From Brevibacillus_H sp041920465 (lineage in GTDB: Bacteria; Bacillota; Bacilli; Brevibacillales; Brevibacillaceae), in the NCBI GenBank assembly GCA_041920465.1, contig JBHGXW010000002.1, forward strand, positions 1-64,000: a stretch of DNA of 64,000 nucleotides. The letters run 5' to 3'. The translations under genes and the position numbers were made by a program. Below, one piece after another: positions 7,806 to 15,929 of this stretch (positions are counted from its first letter, which is position 1; each line of letters begins with the position of its first letter). The notes below the pieces were generated by a model. It ran no database searches, was not told the origin of the DNA, and saw only the letters and a list, made by a program, of their open reading frames with translations.

Positions 7806-10800
7806 TTAGTGTTTGGTATGATTACGGATTCCTTGCCGTTCCCAAGCATTGGCAATAATCGTAAACAAATTTCTGTAGTCAGCCTGATTATGGCCCGTTA
7901 AGACCGTTTTGTTAAAAGCTCCGTACCCTTTTTTGACCCCGAAGCCGAATTTGACTTGGAAATAGACAGCGTACTGCTGGCCTTTAGCAAATCCGCTTAC
8001 CTTGTCGCCCATAGACGCGATGTCTACGCCAATCTCCCGTATCCCCAGCTTCGGAACTGTCTCGTTGGGTCCTGTCCAAAGATTACCGCTCTCTATTAAT
8101 TGTATGCTGGATTGAAGCGGCTTGCCTTTTTTGCCTGTCTCGGAGATCCACGCTGTCACAGCCTGTATCTGGGGAAATTGGCCGCTGACCGGGTGACGAT
8201 GCCTGTCCTCCAACTGAACTCTCGCCAAAATTCTTTCGCCGGCATAATAATCATTGGGCTTGCTGTTCGGATAGCGGTCCCTTGCATGATACTCCGCCCA
8301 CTCGGAAGTATGGGATATAAATCCCTTGGCGTTCGGCTCAAACACCTCAAACTTCGTTTCATCCCCTTGAACGTTGATCGAGTAGGAATTGGCGATTTCG
8401 GCTGAATCTGTTCCCGGCGTGCATTTCTTCTCTAACGGCAAAGGATTGCCTTTTTCATCTTCACCGGGGCTTACCATTTCACATTTCTGATAGTGAACGG
8501 TAAAAGCCACTTTGTATGCCGCTTCAATTTGGAATCCCTTGATCTTTGCCTGGTAATCCAGCGGATGCAGATCAAGCCGCCAGGTCGTTTGGGTGGGTAG
8601 GGTTGTTTCTGAGTAGGTATTGGACTGAGAAGCAAGTTTGGGATTAAGCGGGTAGCCAGCCTCCCCATTTGGCCCGTTCACTTCCAGAATTATTTTGTCC
8701 GGCCACTTCGTCTGCGGGCTGGACTGGGCCTGCCACGTATGGGGAGTGGCTGTAACCACTACCTCCTCATACGCGGGATCTGCATATTTTTGCTTTAATT
8801 CTTCGATTTTATCTTGTATGGCTTGATTAATCTGGGTATCTGCCTTTGCGAAGGCCGCTTGAATTTGGGACTGGTTGATTTGGACTTCGATCCGGGCAGG
8901 TTCCCGCTCCCATACACCATCATTCGAACCTGTTAACAGTCGATTGCCGGAATCAAAGACGCGAAGTTTCATTGTCCCGCCGTCGATTTCCCCGCCTGGC
9001 TGGCAAGTTGAACATGGTGGTGGAGGTGGTTGCATGGTTCCATCATCGACAATGATCGTTACATCAAATCGGCATCCCTTGGCATTCGGGAACTTTGTGT
9101 CATTGACGGTTCCGGTTACGGTATACGTTCCCTTGGTCACGTTTTTTACCACAAAAGCCAGTTTGGGATCGGCACTTTCATTGGATCGCGGTGAACCGGA
9201 GTAATCAGCATTCACTACATCTATCGCGTCCGTTGCTGATACGGTTAACGTTACACCGATCTGATCCACTTTTGTTACCCCTGTTGGCAGCTTTATTGTA
9301 ACGGTACCACCTTTTTGCACATTATAGGTGAAATCTCCTTTGATAGAATCGTATACGTGCATGTAAATTCCATCACAAGAAGCGTTTGTATCGTAGACTT
9401 TGAAATACAATTCAAGCGTACAACCATTGAGCTGCGGGTAATTTGGATCATTGACAACAGCCTTCACATGGTATTCTCCTTGTGTGGAAGTGCCTTTTCT
9501 CAGATACTCTGTACTCGGTGTGGTGGATTGGTTCGCTAGATCGGCTGTCCATGCAACTTTTATTTTCGTTCCACCCGTGTCAGGATTTTGAAGGCTATCG
9601 GTTATGACAACCTTCCAATCGACAGGCTGCGAAATATATACTTCTTCATGAAAGGTACTGCCATCGTTGCTAAAGGCTCTCCATTTGGCATCCTTCGAGT
9701 TGTAGACGTGTAAAACCAGGTCAGAACATTGAGTGCCGGATAGCTCAATCTTGATCGTCTTTGGACATTCAAGTGATCCTATCTTGACTTTAATCGTAAG
9801 GGTATAGGTAGCCGGAGAAGTATCCGTAAAGGTATGCGCAAATGGATTCTTACCGATGGAAGTATAGCTTTCTGATGTTCCATCTTTTTGGAGTACCCAA
9901 TCGCCCGTTACGTTATTTGTGCTGCCATCATGCAAGGCTTTGAAATCCACATCGTATGATGGTTGTTTTCCGATCACCAGCCGCAACGTATCATTTTGCA
10001 AGCTGGCCGAACTTCCGTTTACCGTAGCTGATACCGAAGTGTTGTCACATGAGTAAGGGCTAAACTGGATATAGAACACTTTTTCACACGTCAACCCTTG
10101 ATAATTGATTGTAGCCTTTATTGTGTACGTGACAGGAGTAGAATAAGCTTTGAAATACATCTGATAGAACGATTCGTTTGATATTTTTAACGGTGTTGTG
10201 TATTCCCCGCCTGAAATCTCCCAATCTGCCGGGATTCTCAGACCCGAATGACTTGCCTCCAGGGTTGTCCAGACTTTTTCACCGGGTTCTTTGCTTCCCC
10301 GGTAAGGATCGGCTGCGGTACCGGTTCCCGTGTACTCAAAAAAGGCTTGAGAGCTATACGCAACGGCCGAAATGTCACTACAGTCAATCCTTGCTACATG
10401 GATCGTGATTTGCCATTGACAATGCCCTTCCCAATCCTTGTAACCGGTATAATCGTGCCATATCTTGTATGTCCCGACTTTATTAAAGGCGATGGAAGGG
10501 TCCCCCCAATCAGGTATGATAGCACGGCGATCCTCCGCAATTGTTTTTATGGTTCCATCCGGAAATTGCATTTTCCAGGTGACATAGGCATTCAATTTTT
10601 GCCCTTCGTTCGGATCATAGTAGGTGGAATACAGCTCCAACGAATCATTCAAATTTAGATTCAGCGTAGCTCCGTTCCTTAACTCTGGATCGTCTCCCCA
10701 TCCTCCACCAGTTGTAATTTTTTGATAAACCTTCGGACAATCTACAGGCTGTGTAGTCATATCAACAAGCTTAAAGGTGTAGTACCAGCAATTGGCCCCC

Positions 10801-12335
10801 GAGGAACTGACAAACTTCACGATGATGGGAGAAGTGGAGCTTATCGGTACGTTTCGATAAACCATCACATTTGCAGGGCCAGTAAAGTATCCAGTATGAT
10901 CTAATGGATCTCCGCTGTACTTGTAGAAGAAATCTCCTGTTTCCGGCGCTTCAATCCGAAGCTCCTGAAAATTGGTTTTATCCACGTTCATTGTGCCGCC
11001 ACTAGATAAATTACTGTCTTTAGTATCACTTGAACCAAAATCCCGCCAAACGTGCATTTGAATGTTTTCGTAAGAACAATTTCCTGATCCACCTCCCCCG
11101 GTACTTACTTGAGGGATGAAGTCTTTTGTCCAGCAATAGTGCTTGTCTGTCGATTCAAAAGAGATGGTGGTAGATGGTCCTGTAACCAAGACATTAACAA
11201 ACTTTCCGTCACTAGCCGATATTTTTTGACCGTTCACCGTTAGCGTTCCACCAATGGGCGTTTTCGTGTTCGAATCAATCATTTGCAGGGTAATCGTATT
11301 GATACCTGCCGGTAGATTATAAGTGCCCCCGCCGCTTAGTGAAACATCAGACTGACCTTGGATCGAAAGGGTGGCACTCGCAGGCTTATCGCAAGTCAGC
11401 ACGTTTCCCTGCACTTCAAAAGTCGTAGTGATAACCTTCGCTTGACTCATGCTTGGCGAGCCTTCAGGTGTCCGGTGATGCTTGTCCGTTAGGATCAGTG
11501 ATACCTCATACGTTCCTACTTCTGCCGTGTCAAGGTATTCAAAGTTCTGGCTCCACATGTAGGGATTGTCTGTCGGCGTTCCTGTACCATCAATTGTGGT
11601 ATCTTTTAAAAGAGATCGCCATTCCCTCCCGGTCGTCTTGTTGATGACCTGTAGCTCAGATATAATCAGTCCTTTGTCGTAGAAGGAGTAATCTTTTCCA
11701 CCAGCCGTAACCGTTACCTTTTCGTTTAGGTTATAGACCGATTTGTTAGTAGATACCCAACCTTCCGGACGAGGACTGGATTGAAAGTCCAAGGTCATTT
11801 TGTACTTTTCATCCGGATTAGAGGTTGTGATACTGCTCCACGTTCCGTTAGACGTTCCCCTGCCGCCCGAGGCTGCCGCGATCTCTGCCAGGTTGTAGGC
11901 AGGATAGGAAGGGGAAGGAGTCACGTTTGGATGGGAAATGCTGGCGCTATAGATGGTGCTTCCCCCTAATATCCATGCTTCGTTTCCTCCAAACTTGGCA
12001 ATCCATTCTTTCGCTTCGGAAACATCCACATATGGCCATCCTCTGTCTGCTGATTGACCAAGATCACTAAAAGTAGCAACCATCCCCGCATATGATCCAT
12101 CCACATTTACATCGGAGATAGTTAATCCATATTGGGGTACATTTGGCATGTCATTTCCCGTTATGGTTATACGGTCTGATCCTTTTACATCCTTGTATTG
12201 ATTAACATACCCAACAGGAATACCATGTGTGTTCGGACTACTGGCCGATGCAGAGACAGACGGAAGGTAATCTCCTAATACCCCTGCTGTTACCGCAATG
12301 GATAATGCGATTTTTAACAGCTTTTTCAATCGCAT
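7806..12335 (-). CDS. Very large exported modular protein with seven Cys-paired repeats
   Basis: Unrecognised 1509-residue protein with a signal peptide (about 1-30, KKLLKIALSIAV then SASASS). An N-terminal region of about 300 residues is followed by seven consecutive modules, each holding exactly two cysteines: at about 315/401, 420/516, 533/639, 652/750, 763/857, 870/972 and 987/1088. Module spacing is 105-119 residues, and the first Cys of each is usually followed by S/D/P and a beta strand such as LHVYxS or MHVYDS. The pattern suggests Ig-like folds closed by one disulfide. After QPPPPPCSTCQPGG (about 1102-1115) comes a different C-terminal region of about 390 residues with two more cysteines. 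No SLH domain or LPXTG anchor. Its ATG overlaps the stop of the SLH gene upstream (TGATG), so translation is probably coupled. Likely surface-associated; function unknown. Confidence 0.8.
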   Translation of the reverse strand: MRLKKLLKIALSIAVTAGVLGDYLPSVSASASSPNTHGIPVGYVNQYKDVKGSDRITITGNDMPNVPQYGLTISDVNVDGSYAGMVATFSDLGQSADRGWPYVDVSEAKEWIAKFGGNEAWILGGSTIYSASISHPNVTPSPSYPAYNLAEIAAASGGRGTSNGTWSSITTSNPDEKYKMTLDFQSSPRPEGWVSTNKSVYNLNEKVTVTAGGKDYSFYDKGLIISELQVINKTTGREWRSLLKDTTIDGTGTPTDNPYMWSQNFEYLDTAEVGTYEVSLILTDKHHRTPEGSPSMSQAKVITTTFEVQGNVLTCDKPASATLSIQGQSDVSLSGGGTYNLPAGINTITLQMIDSNTKTPIGGTLTVNGQKISASDGKFVNVLVTGPSTTISFESTDKHYCWTKDFIPQVSTGGGGSGNCSYENIQMHVWRDFGSSDTKDSNLSSGGTMNVDKTNFQELRIEAPETGDFFYKYSGDPLDHTGYFTGPANVMVYRNVPISSTSPIIVKFVSSSGANCWYYTFKLVDMTTQPVDCPKVYQKITTGGGWGDDPELRNGATLNLNLNDSLELYSTYYDPNEGQKLNAYVTWKMQFPDGTIKTIAEDRRAIIPDWGDPSIAFNKVGTYKIWHDYTGYKDWEGHCQWQITIHVARIDCSDISAVAYSSQAFFEYTGTGTAADPYRGSKEPGEKVWTTLEASHSGLRIPADWEISGGEYTTPLKISNESFYQMYFKAYSTPVTYTIKATINYQGLTCEKVFYIQFSPYSCDNTSVSATVNGSSASLQNDTLRLVIGKQPSYDVDFKALHDGSTNNVTGDWVLQKDGTSESYTSIGKNPFAHTFTDTSPATYTLTIKVKIGSLECPKTIKIELSGTQCSDLVLHVYNSKDAKWRAFSNDGSTFHEEVYISQPVDWKVVITDSLQNPDTGGTKIKVAWTADLANQSTTPSTEYLRKGTSTQGEYHVKAVVNDPNYPQLNGCTLELYFKVYDTNASCDGIYMHVYDSIKGDFTYNVQKGGTVTIKLPTGVTKVDQIGVTLTVSATDAIDVVNADYSGSPRSNESADPKLAFVVKNVTKGTYTVTGTVNDTKFPNAKGCRFDVTIIVDDGTMQPPPPPCSTCQPGGEIDGGTMKLRVFDSGNRLLTGSNDGVWEREPARIEVQINQSQIQAAFAKADTQINQAIQDKIEELKQKYADPAYEEVVVTATPHTWQAQSSPQTKWPDKIILEVNGPNGEAGYPLNPKLASQSNTYSETTLPTQTTWRLDLHPLDYQAKIKGFQIEAAYKVAFTVHYQKCEMVSPGEDEKGNPLPLEKKCTPGTDSAEIANSYSINVQGDETKFEVFEPNAKGFISHTSEWAEYHARDRYPNSKPNDYYAGERILARVQLEDRHRHPVSGQFPQIQAVTAWISETGKKGKPLQSSIQLIESGNLWTGPNETVPKLGIREIGVDIASMGDKVSGFAKGQQYAVYFQVKFGFGVKKGYGAFNKTVLTGHNQADYRNLFTIIANAWERQGIRNHTKH

Positions 12336-13207
12336 CACCACACTACTTTTTCTCTTTGAAGGCTAGGAAATTTGCGGTAGTCATACGCTGCAACAGTTCT
12401 GGCTACTTGAAAATCATCTAAAGTAAAAGTCATGAGTTTAATGCTGTCTGCTTTTGCCTTAAAAGAGCTTGGTGGGTAAAAATATTTATAGCTGCCATCC
12501 TTAAAATATAGACAAACACCTACTCGATATTTACTTCTATCCACCGATGGCACTTTCCCACTCACATATCCATTAGACACTTTCAAAGAATTGTGGAATT
12601 GTTGAGCGATTTGTTCCCCTTTTTGGAAGGCAACTAGGATATTGTCAAGTCTTTTCAGCAGAGCCGCAATATGACCCCTTGTGGCAAAATCCCCACCATG
12701 AAATTTGTTGTCTGGATAGGGTTCCATTAACCGGTTTACCACTACCTTTTGTCCTGGTGTGTAGCCTTTTGGTTCTATCTTGTAGTTGTAATATGGCTTC
12801 CAGGCATTTATCAAAAGGAGTGCTACATCATCCCGTGTAAGAGGCTTATCCGGGTTAATCTCTACCCCTTCCAAGATCCCGGCTTTCTTGGCTCGTTCAT
12901 AAAATCCTTTGTACGCATATTCTTTCAGCTCAGGAACAGGAGCTGACGCATTGAGATGGAAAAACGCCACAAGGCTTGTGACAAATTGAACCTGGGTAAT
13001 TGCTGCATTGGGTCTAAAGGTTCCATCTGGATACTTCCACATCACCTTGTTTTTCACGGCCCAATCAATCTCTGCCTTTGCCCAATGATTGGCATAATCG
13101 CTTTTTACCACAACACTTTTGACAGCGGCTTGTGCGCCGTTTATTTGCGGCACAAAGGTTCCGAAAAGCAATCCGGCAACCAACAGACTATTGACGAGTT
13201 TTTTCAT
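12335..13207 (-). CDS. S-layer homology (SLH) domain protein, 290 residues
   Basis: Exported protein: MKKLVNSLLVAGLLFGTF signal peptide cleaved near GAQA (about residue 27). Three SLH-like repeats follow: about 38-80 (YANHWAKAEIDWAVKNKV, YPDGTFRPNAAIT), 95-136 (GILEGVEINPDKPLTRDDVA) and a degenerate one near 160-190. SLH triplets bind secondary cell-wall polymer, so this should be held on the cell wall. The C-terminal 80 residues (YRVGVCLYFKDGSYKYFYPP) are unassigned. The start overlaps the end of the upstream gene by 20 nt and has GGGGGAGAAGGG before it; its stop overlaps the start of the giant modular protein. It may serve as the wall anchor for that protein, which is inference from coupling only. 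Confidence 0.8.
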   Translation of the reverse strand: MKKLVNSLLVAGLLFGTFVPQINGAQAAVKSVVVKSDYANHWAKAEIDWAVKNKVMWKYPDGTFRPNAAITQVQFVTSLVAFFHLNASAPVPELKEYAYKGFYERAKKAGILEGVEINPDKPLTRDDVALLLINAWKPYYNYKIEPKGYTPGQKVVVNRLMEPYPDNKFHGGDFATRGHIAALLKRLDNILVAFQKGEQIAQQFHNSLKVSNGYVSGKVPSVDRSKYRVGVCLYFKDGSYKYFYPPSSFKAKADSIKLMTFTLDDFQVARTVAAYDYRKFPSLQREKVVW

Positions 13208-13808
13208 TTCCCTTCTCCCCCACTTCTTTCTTCAAGTGATTTGCCTCAAAAACCCCATCCATCTTCCGCAAAAAAGTAACAGCTTCCAGGTTGGTGACAG
13301 GAGTCGTTACATCTCCTGCATGTTTTACCCAGGCTTGTACTTCCTCCAGTTTGACCAGCTCTTTCCCCGCCTTCTTGTTAATCGCTCTCATGATGAATTT
13401 GCTTGCTTCCTGGTAGGTAATACTCTCATCCGGCTTGATCTGGCAGGAGCAATCTATTAGTCCTTCACTTTTGGCAGTGGCGTAATAGGGAGCAGCCCAG
13501 TGGTTTTCCGCCCCTTTGGGAACGATTACGCCTTGTTGGGCTGGCTTGTAAACAGTGATTAGCCTTTTGAGAAATTCTGCTTGACTGGGGGATTGGCTCC
13601 ACGCAACTTCAGCAGAGACCAGCCCAGTGGATACCGCCCACTCTTTGTCGTCTAGCAGCTTTTCCGATAAAACCAAGGGCAGCTTTACTCCGTTTGCCAT
13701 GACTACCCCTCCGGTAAACGAACAAAAGCTTACGAGAATCAAGAGAAGCGGCGTCTTTTTCCCAGCCAACAAGTTTCTGAAACAAGTCCCCCAAAAATTT
13801 CTAACCAT
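13188..13808 (-). CDS. Small SLH-like exported protein, first gene of the surface operon
   Basis: 206 residues from an ATG at 13808 (GGAGGAG 9 nt upstream; the frame runs on to 13838 through the ribosome site). The N-terminus RNLLAGKKTPLLLILVSFCSFTGG is a signal peptide or signal anchor. About residues 98-145 resemble one or two SLH repeats (ENHWAAPYYATAKSEGLID, then IKPDESITYQEASKFIMRAI), with two adjacent cysteines in IDCSCQI. The rest is not recognised. It leads a tightly overlapping run of minus-strand genes: this one, the 290-residue SLH protein, the 1509-residue modular protein and probably the lipase. Confidence 0.7.
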   Translation of the reverse strand: MVRNFWGTCFRNLLAGKKTPLLLILVSFCSFTGGVVMANGVKLPLVLSEKLLDDKEWAVSTGLVSAEVAWSQSPSQAEFLKRLITVYKPAQQGVIVPKGAENHWAAPYYATAKSEGLIDCSCQIKPDESITYQEASKFIMRAINKKAGKELVKLEEVQAWVKHAGDVTTPVTNLEAVTFLRKMDGVFEANHLKKEVGEKGNEKTRQ

Positions 13809-13981
13809 GCAACATTTCTCCTCCCATCCATTCTTCAAAAACTATCAATAACCGTAATTAATGTAAATAATAACCAAATTATAGAGCAGTTGCCTTCCCT
13901 TGTATAAAGAACTTTTCCTGAACTTTCCTGTTTGTCATTGCTTGTCTATTGGACTTTGATTATCCCGCAATCTAATGGGAC

Positions 13982-14014
13982 AAAAAAAAAGAGACTGACC
14001 CAGGCGGATCAATC
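13982..14014 (-). terminator. Terminator of ywfO-ywgA
   Basis: On the reverse strand a 9-bp stem (GATTGATCC with GGGTCAGTC, two G-U pairs, 4-nt loop) is followed by nine T, 16 nt after the ywgA stop. Confidence 0.85.
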
Positions 14015-14029
14015 CCTTCATCTACTTGG

Positions 14030-14542
14030 TTACATTTCCATCGCAGACATCGTGCGTAATTCCTCGACGAAATCAAGTGCTCGCTGGAACTCGTCTTCGG
14101 TATAGCGCTGCTTGCTTTTAAGCGTCAAAACTTTTGCTTTCATTTCCTCTTCAGGCAAGTGGTCAAAGTAAAAAATCGTGGACACCAGCTCTAGAAAACG
14201 TGAATTTTCCTGGTTCATCCGCTCAATCAGGCGTTTGCCGTGCCCCAGGTCAACGTTTTGATAGCGCAAAAAATCTCGTCCTGCTTCATTCAATGTATAA
14301 CGATAGGTGTCAATGGCGCCTTTGGTTTCTTTTTGTTCGTCCAAAAGGCCCAGATTGCATAGCTCGTCCACGCGAACCGTAAGCTCTTCTGAATATGGCC
14401 CGTACATGTGAAACCCGAAATGCTCCTCAAAATCAACATGAAGCTTCTTGGCGATGTAAACCATCTTATGAAGCTTCTTGCGTCCGGTTACTTCACCGAC
14501 CACCTCAACGAGGCGCATGATTTTGGCGTGTCCCCTAAACAT
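14030..14542 (-). CDS. ywgA: YwgA family protein
   Basis: A 170-residue cytoplasmic protein that matches YwgA of Bacillales: MRLVEVVGEVTGRKKLHKMVYI, FEEHFGFHMYGPYSEELTVRVDEL, and a C-terminal helical part. The middle looks like a winged-helix fold with YGPYS, as in the SocA-like/Panacea neighbourhood of proteins, but that is only an impression. No function is established. The start overlaps the end of ywfO by 8 nt, so the two are translationally linked, as in B. subtilis. Confidence 0.8.
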   Translation of the reverse strand: MFRGHAKIMRLVEVVGEVTGRKKLHKMVYIAKKLHVDFEEHFGFHMYGPYSEELTVRVDELCNLGLLDEQKETKGAIDTYRYTLNEAGRDFLRYQNVDLGHGKRLIERMNQENSRFLELVSTIFYFDHLPEEEMKAKVLTLKSKQRYTEDEFQRALDFVEELRTMSAMEM

Positions 14543-15827
14543 CGTCCATCACCCCTAGACGTTCTCTTATCTTAGCCGATATCTCTTCCGGTAGAGCCAT
14601 GATTTTATCAAATGGAATGTACAACTTATAGTCAAAGCGGCGTTTTCCGCTGATCGATTCCACAATCTCCGACTTCGTCGATAATTCCTGCAGTTGCCCG
14701 GAAGGCATCAAAAGCATGATAGGTATCCGCTCTTCCTCCCCCGGACGATAAAAGTCATACGGTAAATCCGAAGTAGAGTCAACCTCCACGTAATAGGCCG
14801 GGTCGATTCCGGCATCCAGCATGAGCTGTTTGATCTCTTCCAGGACACGATAATGCCTTGGATCAAATTCGACGTATTTAAACAAATTCCTGTCAATAAA
14901 GCGGTTACACAGGTCGGATAATATCGGATCTTTTTCTTCACTCCACTGGTGGATGTAAAAGAAAGCGATCGGCTCATCCAAAGCAAGATAATCGTGCAAC
15001 ATAATATTTTCTCGAAAAAACGGGAGAAAATGTTTAGGCTCCATCATAAATTGGTAGCCTTGAAGGCAGAGCTGCTTCGCCCGCATAAATATCTTGCGCA
15101 GCACCACTTCCGCACTCCGCGTCACCGGATGGAAGTATACTTGCCAATACATCTGATAGCGGGACATGATGTAATCTTCTACGGCATGCATACCGCTATA
15201 TTTGATCACGGCACCGTCTTCGTGCGGCCGCATCACTCTCAAAATACGCTCTATATCGAAATTGCCGTAGTTTACCCCGGTATAATACGCATCTCGCAGC
15301 AGATAGTCCATCCGGTCGGCATCAATCTGGCTGGAGATGAGGCTTACGATCAATTTGTTGTCATGGGTTTTGGAAATAACCTCTGCAACACTTTGGGGAA
15401 AATGATCCCCCATCGTGCGCAAAATGCTGTTGATTTGTGTATCGCCGAGCAGAATCGCCTTGGTCCAATCTTCGTGATGAAAGCGAAACACTTTTTCAAA
15501 TGAATGCGAAAATGGGCCATGCCCCACATCGTGCAAAAGAGCGGCGCACATGCAGAGCAATCTTTCCTCCCGGCTCAGGTTCGCCCGCCCTTCGAAGGTT
15601 TCCAATATCCGGCGCATAATCTCGTAAACGCCAAGAGAATGGTTAAAACGGCTGTGCTCCCCTCCGTGAAAGGTAAGATAGCTGGTTCCCAATTGCTTAA
15701 TCCGACGCAGACGTTGGAACTCCCGCGAATTGATCAAATCCCAGATGAGTTTTTCTCTTACATGTACATAGCGATGAACGGGGTCCTTAAACACCTTTTC
15801 TTCATGTAAAAGCTGTGGGTCTTGCAT
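14535..15827 (-). CDS. ywfO: HD-domain phosphohydrolase YwfO
   Basis: A 430-residue HD-superfamily protein related to dGTP triphosphohydrolases. Metal-binding motifs are visible: an N-terminal H in RFNHSLGVYEIMRRI, the HD pair in CAALLHDVGHGPFSHSFE, and a later D in SSQIDADRMDYLLRDAYYTG. The B. subtilis protein has about the same length. Family members hydrolyse dNTPs, but the substrate here is not known. The start is ATG 15827 with GGAGAAGGGAG upstream; the open frame to 15923 runs through the preceding terminator and is not used. First gene of ywfO-ywgA. Confidence 0.88.
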   Translation of the reverse strand: MQDPQLLHEEKVFKDPVHRYVHVREKLIWDLINSREFQRLRRIKQLGTSYLTFHGGEHSRFNHSLGVYEIMRRILETFEGRANLSREERLLCMCAALLHDVGHGPFSHSFEKVFRFHHEDWTKAILLGDTQINSILRTMGDHFPQSVAEVISKTHDNKLIVSLISSQIDADRMDYLLRDAYYTGVNYGNFDIERILRVMRPHEDGAVIKYSGMHAVEDYIMSRYQMYWQVYFHPVTRSAEVVLRKIFMRAKQLCLQGYQFMMEPKHFLPFFRENIMLHDYLALDEPIAFFYIHQWSEEKDPILSDLCNRFIDRNLFKYVEFDPRHYRVLEEIKQLMLDAGIDPAYYVEVDSTSDLPYDFYRPGEEERIPIMLLMPSGQLQELSTKSEIVESISGKRRFDYKLYIPFDKIMALPEEISAKIRERLGVMDDV

Positions 15828-15890
15828 AGCGAGGACACTCCCTTCTCCAACGTGGCAGACGTTATCTATCATTATACCAAAAGTTAGCAA

Positions 15891-15919
15891 AGAAGACTCC
15901 GTTTGCGGCGGAGTCTTCT
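15891..15919 (-). terminator. Terminator of the RND efflux operon
   Basis: AGAAGACTCCG and CGGAGTCTTCT form a perfect 11-bp stem with a 7-nt loop, 10 nt after the RND stop on the reverse strand. The T-tract is short (TT), so termination may be partial. Confidence 0.6.
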
Positions 15920-15929
15920 GCATCCAGTC

